Shown here: positions 60,339 through 64,000 of the stretch, piece by piece | How positions within the stretch are numbered: the stretch's first letter is position 1 | Layout of the letters: each line of letters begins with the position of its first letter | NCBI GenBank assembly: GCA_028583605.1 | Contig: CM053326.1 | Location: forward strand, 8,006,587-8,070,586 | From: Dastarcus helophoroides | Lineage: Eukaryota; Arthropoda; Insecta; Coleoptera; Bothrideridae | Length of the DNA: 64,000 nucleotides | Direction of reading: 5' to 3' | Made by a program: the position numbers and the translations under genes | The notes under the pieces: model-generated | The model's database searches: none | Told to the model about the DNA's origin: nothing | The model's input: the letters and a program-made list of their open reading frames with translations, nothing else

Positions 60339-60723
60339 CAACGAGACGCTCCGCTACCAGAAACTACGTCATCTAGGAGTGAGTTGCCTAGCTTCCGTTT
60401 TAGGTATATTTTGATAATTTTTTTACGTCTCCGTTAGGTAAATTGCGTGATTTAAAATCACCTGGCGCCCCTGTTTGGTATTCTTTAGCCGTCGTGCCGC
60501 GCAATTACAAAATTTGATTCTATTTAAGCGGAATCTTGGACCTAGAAATATTTTCACTCCTGTGTTCCGGAGTTGTAAAGAAGAGGCTCTTGCTCTTTCC
60601 CCAGCGCTAGCCAGCGATAGTGAAGGAAATTATTTTATAGATTTACAGTGGCACTTAAAAAAATTTCTCGAAAATTATAAATACTTAGCCACGACTTCTT
60701 CACTGGGGAAAAATTTCGTAACA
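59142..60723. mobile_element. Solo LTR (family 2, copy B) inside the LINE reverse transcriptase
   Basis: The 1582-bp repeat begins TGTTACGGTTTAAATTTTC and ends AAAATTTCGTAACA, giving TG..CA ends with a short inverted repeat, and is flanked by the exact 4-bp duplication ATCT (59138-59141 and 60724-60727). Removing it would reconnect the LINE protein frame between LAN-R and S-LQVIYG, which confirms the boundaries. It contains a (GA)n tract. Open frames at 59216-59593 and 60475-60732 lie wholly inside and match nothing protein-like. The terminal CCGTAACA resembles the family 1 LTRs, suggesting related Gypsy-like parents. Confidence 0.85.
60211..60337. repeat. (GA)n microsatellite, 127 bp
   Basis: A near-perfect GA tract with a few AAAG interruptions, inside solo LTR copy B. 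Its counterpart position in copy A lacks the expansion. Confidence 0.97.
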
Positions 60724-60727
60724 ATCT

Positions 60728-61185
60728 GTTAGCGAGAAAATTGGATATCAAATGACAAAGTCCAGAAGAAAGACCATGAGATGTTAATTTAGCGAGAAGA
60801 GATCGGTGCCAGACTCTGTCGAAAGCCTTTGAGATATTTAATGCCACAATTTTAGCCTCACCATGTTTTTCCACAGATGAGGTACAGATACGAGTAGCAT
60901 ATGCCAGTAGATCGCCAGTGGAACGTTGTTGTCTAAAACCGTATTGCCTGTCGGAGATGATTCTATTTTCCTCCAGATATTTGAGAATCTCGATGTTGAC
61001 AACCTTTTCCATCACTTTAGATATAACGGGTAACAAAGATATAGGGCGATAGTTGTTCGCTAAATTCCTTTTTTCCTTTTTAGGGACAGGCTGCACTCTA
61101 GCAGGTTTCCAGATATTAGAGAATACACCTTCGATTTAAGAGAGTGTGAACAATTTGCTTAGGATAGGAGTCAACTCTGGGGCGT
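60728..61185 (-). pseudogene. LINE reverse transcriptase, fingers part
   Basis: Minus-strand translation includes LNAPELTPILSKLF, WKPARVQPVPKKEKRN, NNYRPISLLPVISKVMEKVV, YLEENRIISDRQYGFRQQRS, KHGEAKIVALNISKAFDRVW and HLISNFLAN. These are the conserved blocks of non-LTR reverse transcriptases (the YRPISLLP, QYGFRxxRST and DxSKAFDxVWH motifs; here the first Asp of the last block is Asn). The frame breaks at the solo LTR at 60723. Confidence 0.9.
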
Positions 61186-61245
61186 TTAGAACCCATTTAG
61201 AACCCATTTAGAACCCGTTTAGATCCCATTTAGAATTCGTTAAAA
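61186..61245. repeat. Minisatellite of 10-11 bp units
   Basis: About five tandem units of TTTAGAACCCA and variants (TTTAGATCCCA, TTTAGAATTCG) at the junction between the LINE 5' break and copy A. The homologous part of copy B has a different tandem unit (around GGATCCCAAAATAAAGC on its minus strand). Confidence 0.75.
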
Positions 61246-61690
61246 ATCCCTTAAGAGCCTGGAAAGAATGAGGAAAATAGAATCAGCCCTCCAGACGCTG
61301 AGGGTTGAGGGGCACATGCTCATACATAGGCTGTTGATCGGCTCGGCCGTGTGCTCGGGTGCACTTCACGTTCTATCCCAAAATATTAGAACCATCTCAA
61401 GCTTATGTGCTGATACGGTACCATCCACAAAATACGACAGTTCCAGACGGTTCAAGGGTGGGTCGCAGTAAATCCCTTTAAGAAGAAATATCCAAAAATC
61501 ACTCGGAAAACTTTCCAATGGCACCGTGTGAAAGATGACCCGAGTGAACGACAAGAGATAGGATAAAAAGATGGTTCATTCCCCAGATGAGAGACTGACA
61601 TATGATATCCCAGCACTTCCCAAACCAACAATCTAGTATCAACCTGTATGATGAATTGCCAATTACAAGGGAAGATTACACGGTGTTGTT

Positions 61691-62100
61691 TTTTTTTAAT
61701 TGCAATGTTTTTAAGGTAGTAAATTTACTTGGCACATCCTGCAGTTTTATAATCTGTGATATCATTAGCATGGGTTTTTAGTAGTAGCATTATGTTTCTG
61801 GATAAAAACGCGAATATGAAACATTCGTCATGAAAATATAGTTCCGTAATACTCAAATATTACACTGGATTTTACATACCTACAACATAGTAATTAATCA
61901 AAACGGATATCTGTGAAAAAGAGAGATAAGTATCGGACAACTGAATTTTACATTCAATATTAAAATACGCCATAAATAAATAGTCCTCTCCTTTTCTTCG
62001 ATTAAAAACTAAATATTAGCCTTCTCACGCTAATTCCGCTACAGCATGCATTATATTATAAGGAATAATTATTACTTTATCGAAATGTGATATACCAGTT
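61691..62100. other. No gene seen; upstream region of the CBM39 gene
   Basis: AT-rich DNA between the nested repeats and the CBM39 promoter. No repeat or coding signal. Confidence 0.5.
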
Positions 62101-62111
62101 TGTGAATTCCC

Positions 62112-62123
62112 GGGGAAATTCTC
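62112..62123 (+). promoter_or_regulatory. Candidate Rel/NF-kappaB site
   Basis: GGGGAAATTCTC; the inner GGGAAATTCT fits the insect Rel consensus GGGRNNYYYY. It lies about 65 bases upstream of the TATA box of a pattern-recognition-type gene, where Toll/IMD control would make sense. One short match in AT-rich DNA is weak evidence. Confidence 0.35.
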
Positions 62124-62185
62124 TAGCCAAAGTTAGTCGATTAATGTTCATGCCTAAGTTTATCAATACGAGGTTATCTTTTTAT

Positions 62186-62193
62186 TATAAATA
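62186..62193 (+). promoter_or_regulatory. Candidate TATA box
   Basis: TATAAATA 37 bases before the ATG of the CBM39 gene. If used, transcription would start about 5-15 bases before the ATG, giving a very short leader. An upstream start is an alternative. Confidence 0.4.
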
Positions 62194-62229
62194 AATGCGT
62201 CTAAATAGCATGGTCGTTGAAGTTTAGAT

Positions 62230-62601
62230 ATGCAACTCTTCGTGGTATATCTTTTCCTAACACTATTTGCTTCGCTGTGTGTTTGTCATCGGCCCCGGTA
62301 TGATATTCCTGAGCCGTTTGTGGAAATTCTAAGACCAAGAGGTTTTCGGATTTCTATTCCTGACGAGGATGGAATTCAACTTTTTGCATTTCATGGTAAC
62401 GTAAATAAACCCATGTATGGGTTAGATGCAGGCGAATTCTCAAGGGATATATTACACAAACGGGGAGATTCATGGACGTTTGAGGATAAAACAAGGGTGC
62501 TAAAAGCAGGCGACAAACTTTATTATTGGTTATATGTTATAAACAATGGGATTGGTCATAGATACGATGACGGATATTTTGAAATAACAGGTATTTATTA
62601 A
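62230..62601 (+). CDS. Secreted CBM39-domain protein (beta-1,3-glucan recognition type)
   Basis: 123 residues. Residues 1-19 (MQLFVVYLFLTLFASLCVC) form a hydrophobic signal peptide. The rest is one CBM39 domain, the N-terminal module of insect beta-1,3-glucan recognition proteins (GNBP/betaGRP). Landmarks in order are EPFVEILRPRGFRISIPDE, IQLFAFHGNVNKPM, EFSRDILHKRGDSWTFED, LKAGDKLYYWLYVINNG and DDGYFEITG. CBM39 binds triple-helical beta-1,3-glucan of fungi and starts melanisation or Toll signalling. Full family members continue into a GH16-like domain; here TAA follows immediately and a poly(A) signal comes 57 bases later, so a stand-alone secreted CBM39 protein is the simplest reading. Alternatively ACAG|GTATTT at 62587-62596 could be a splice donor and this would be exon 1 of a longer protein beyond the window. 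The start is the only ATG before the signal peptide. Confidence 0.88.
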   Translation: MQLFVVYLFLTLFASLCVCHRPRYDIPEPFVEILRPRGFRISIPDEDGIQLFAFHGNVNKPMYGLDAGEFSRDILHKRGDSWTFEDKTRVLKAGDKLYYWLYVINNGIGHRYDDGYFEITGIY

Positions 62602-62657
62602 CCTTTATATATTTCAGGTTAGTGGTATATGTATATATAGAATGTGAAGCTAGACGG

Positions 62658-62663
62658 AATAAA
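62658..62663 (+). terminator. Candidate poly(A) signal of the CBM39 gene
   Basis: AATAAA 57 bases after the stop codon, with a second one near 62702. It supports the single-exon reading, although AT-rich DNA yields such motifs by chance. Confidence 0.4.
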
Positions 62664-62709
62664 ATATATGATACGTCTAGTCAAACTAGATTCTTATTAT
62701 AAATAAAAT

Positions 62710-63514
62710 ATGTTAATGTTTGCGTAGCATCTATAAAAGTAAACGATTTATTCCAAATAATTTGTGTCTAGTAAAGTTTAAACTTAGCACGTTCCATAAT
62801 ACTCTTTTAAAAACTAGCTAATGATTAAATCTCTTATTTACTGAGAGAATATTTTTTACTTTGTGGCCTTGTTGACTGATGTTTAAAATACAAATTATTT
62901 TATATAGTTTTTAGAACAAGTAAGAATTAGAATCAATTTTTAAGGGGCTTATACCTGTGCAGGCAAATCCGTAAGCAAGCAGATCGTAATTTATAGACTA
63001 TAGTAGATGCGTAAAAGCTTTCTTCAAATTTTAAACGATTTCGACTGGGCGAATACTCGCCCTATTTTCAGTTAAGCTCGCAGTTATCCAAAATAATTTT
63101 ATAATAAATTTTGCCAAACTTGAATTTTCCATTTCTGTCAGTGTGCAAAATACCAACAGTTTTTTTTATTTCTTTTTGCACTAAGACTTTAATACGGTTG
63201 GATTTTCTTTAACTTCCTAATTAAGTGCTTGTCAATTAACCTATAACAATGGTTTCAATCAAATTCTTAACATCCTTTACTTAAGGCACATTCCTTACCT
63301 TTTTGTTTACCTGAATTTAAACATTAATTGTTGACAAATAAAATAGCATTCCTGATCGGGGATTTTAAAAACCTAGGCCAATTTTGCGAGACAAATTACG
63401 TGGTCAAAAATATTCTATCTTCACCTGCCGTAGCACAATTTTAGAGAATTTAAAATTTCAGAAAATTTTGCACTGCTTCTTTCCAGTTAACTACAAGAAT
63501 GTAACTCAAGAGCG
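62710..63514. other. No gene seen
   Basis: AT-rich DNA downstream of the CBM39 gene. I looked for a GH16-like exon on the plus strand and found none before the end of the window. Confidence 0.5.
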
Positions 63515-63522
63515 TTCCTAAT

Positions 63523-63830
63523 CATATATGTAATACTTCTATATGGCCAGTTCCTCGTTTCTCATGGGAAAGACTTCTCTTTCTGGCTGACCTTCACACG
63601 AATTAATGAGTCGCAATGCGCAGGTGCTACAAATCATCTGTGCATGGCCAAAATCAGCTGTGCACGGCCAAACATAAACATCCGTTTAACCCACGCGTAG
63701 CGATTGGTTCATTTTGTTCAATTCATGCGCAATACTCGCCATTAATTCATGTTCCATCTTTGTCGAATTTGGTTGAAACAAACTCGTGAAGAGAATAGGG
63801 AGCTGGCCATATAGAAGTATTACATATATG
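63523..63830. mobile_element. 308-bp MITE with 28-bp inverted ends and 8-bp duplication
   Basis: Both ends read CATATATGTAATACTTCTAT followed by ATGGCCAG when taken from outside inward. The element is flanked by the identical 8-mer TTCCTAAT (63515-63522 and 63831-63838). It has no coding content; the interior is GC-richer with CATGGCC/CACGGCC repeats. An 8-bp duplication fits hAT or P-type elements, and CA..TG ends are closer to P elements, but the superfamily is not certain. Confidence 0.8.
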
Positions 63831-64000
63831 TTCCTAATATAGTTTTTCCCGCATAACTTAATAATCAATAACGTAAATGATTTTTCCCACTCCCATCCGT
63901 ATATTCACTGTTTTCTTTATAACTTGCCATATCAGTCTAGTGAACGGATATAACATAAGTCGCGTCGTGATTGGTAGATTTCATAACCATATTAGTGTGG

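Larger units (their letters stand above)
58530..61195 (-). mobile_element. Jockey/CR1-like LINE fragment inside copy A
   Basis: Minus-strand LINE, 5'-truncated near 61195 and ending near 58530. Its reverse transcriptase is split by a solo LTR. The C-terminal tail jumps from VRPTLEF directly to CLKRRFIAIYLCF, showing an internal deletion relative to the fragments at 8130 and 45404. Excluding the LTR, only about 1.1 kb of LINE remains. Confidence 0.8.
56480..61690 (+). mobile_element. LTR-like repeat (family 2, copy A), split by a LINE
   Basis: The two outer parts (about 56500-58505 and 61196-61690) match, in inverted orientation and consecutive order, the solo LTR at 59142-60723. Landmarks are TACAAGTCCGGAACTAGGC, AATTGCGAGGTACGAC, GGGGCGCCAGGTGATTTT, TCGAGGGCCACACTTGG and, beyond the LINE, GATCGGCTCGGCCGTGTGCT and GAGTGAACGACAAGAGA. 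The ends are too diverged to define. A GC-richer internal section at 57590-57900 is not matched in copy B. Open frames here are by-products. Confidence 0.6.

Noticed and set aside
60475..60732. 85-codon plus-strand open frame
   Set aside because: It crosses the LTR/LINE junction at 60723, so it is a by-product of the insertion.

Overview
The window reads as a gene-poor, repeat-rich stretch of an arthropod nuclear genome, most likely an insect and possibly a beetle. It is strongly AT-rich, its one clear multi-exon gene has a 6.3-kb intron, and it contains an insect-type CBM39 glucan-recognition protein. Nearly everything else is transposable-element wreckage (LINEs, LTRs, hAT, pogo/Tigger, mariner-like and unclassified terminal-inverted-repeat elements). 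I see no bacterial-type operons, CRISPR arrays or confident tRNA/rRNA genes.

Only two host genes can be supported. A two-exon alpha/beta-hydrolase of the SERHL/kraken family lies on the minus strand (53551-53742 joined to 46429-47226, 329 residues). A secreted protein consisting only of a CBM39 domain (62230-62601, plus) has a TATA box, a Rel-like site and a poly(A) signal around it. A third minus-strand open stretch (about 20357-20820) looks coding but has an in-frame stop and is not recognised.

Layout: 1-3.4 kb is degenerate short-period AT DNA with a hammerhead-like motif at 2.45 kb. 3.4-4.0 kb is a small hAT-like element with an 8-bp target duplication. 7.0-10.8 kb is a long terminal-inverted-repeat element with a LINE 3' end and a second inverted-repeat element inside. 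12.1-12.4 kb is a solo LTR. 16.5-20.25 kb is an inverted-repeat element interrupted by a foldback element and by a hAT transposon with a perfect 8-bp duplication. 23.2-25.7 kb is a tandem array of about 710-bp units. 27-38 kb is a diverged inverted duplication enclosing a LINE that carries a solo LTR, plus two pogo/Tigger remnants. 38.8-41.8 kb is another inverted-repeat element. 46-54 kb is the hydrolase gene with an inverted-repeat element in its intron. 56.5-61.7 kb is a three-level nest (LTR-like repeat, then LINE, then solo LTR). 62-64 kb holds the CBM39 gene and a 308-bp element with an 8-bp duplication.

The most interesting signal is a set of self-cleaving-RNA motifs. Each unit of the 23.2-25.7 kb array carries, on the minus strand, a complete type I hammerhead ribozyme core with a short palindromic stem III. 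A second, unrelated but equally complete hammerhead lies on the plus strand at 42891-42953. Hammerhead-like or decayed versions occur at 2.45, 13.8, 40.74 and 47.8 kb. This is the pattern known from Penelope-like elements and retrozymes, here as several independent lineages in 64 kb. Transcription of the array from the minus strand would be expected to give self-cleaved monomers of about 704-715 nt.
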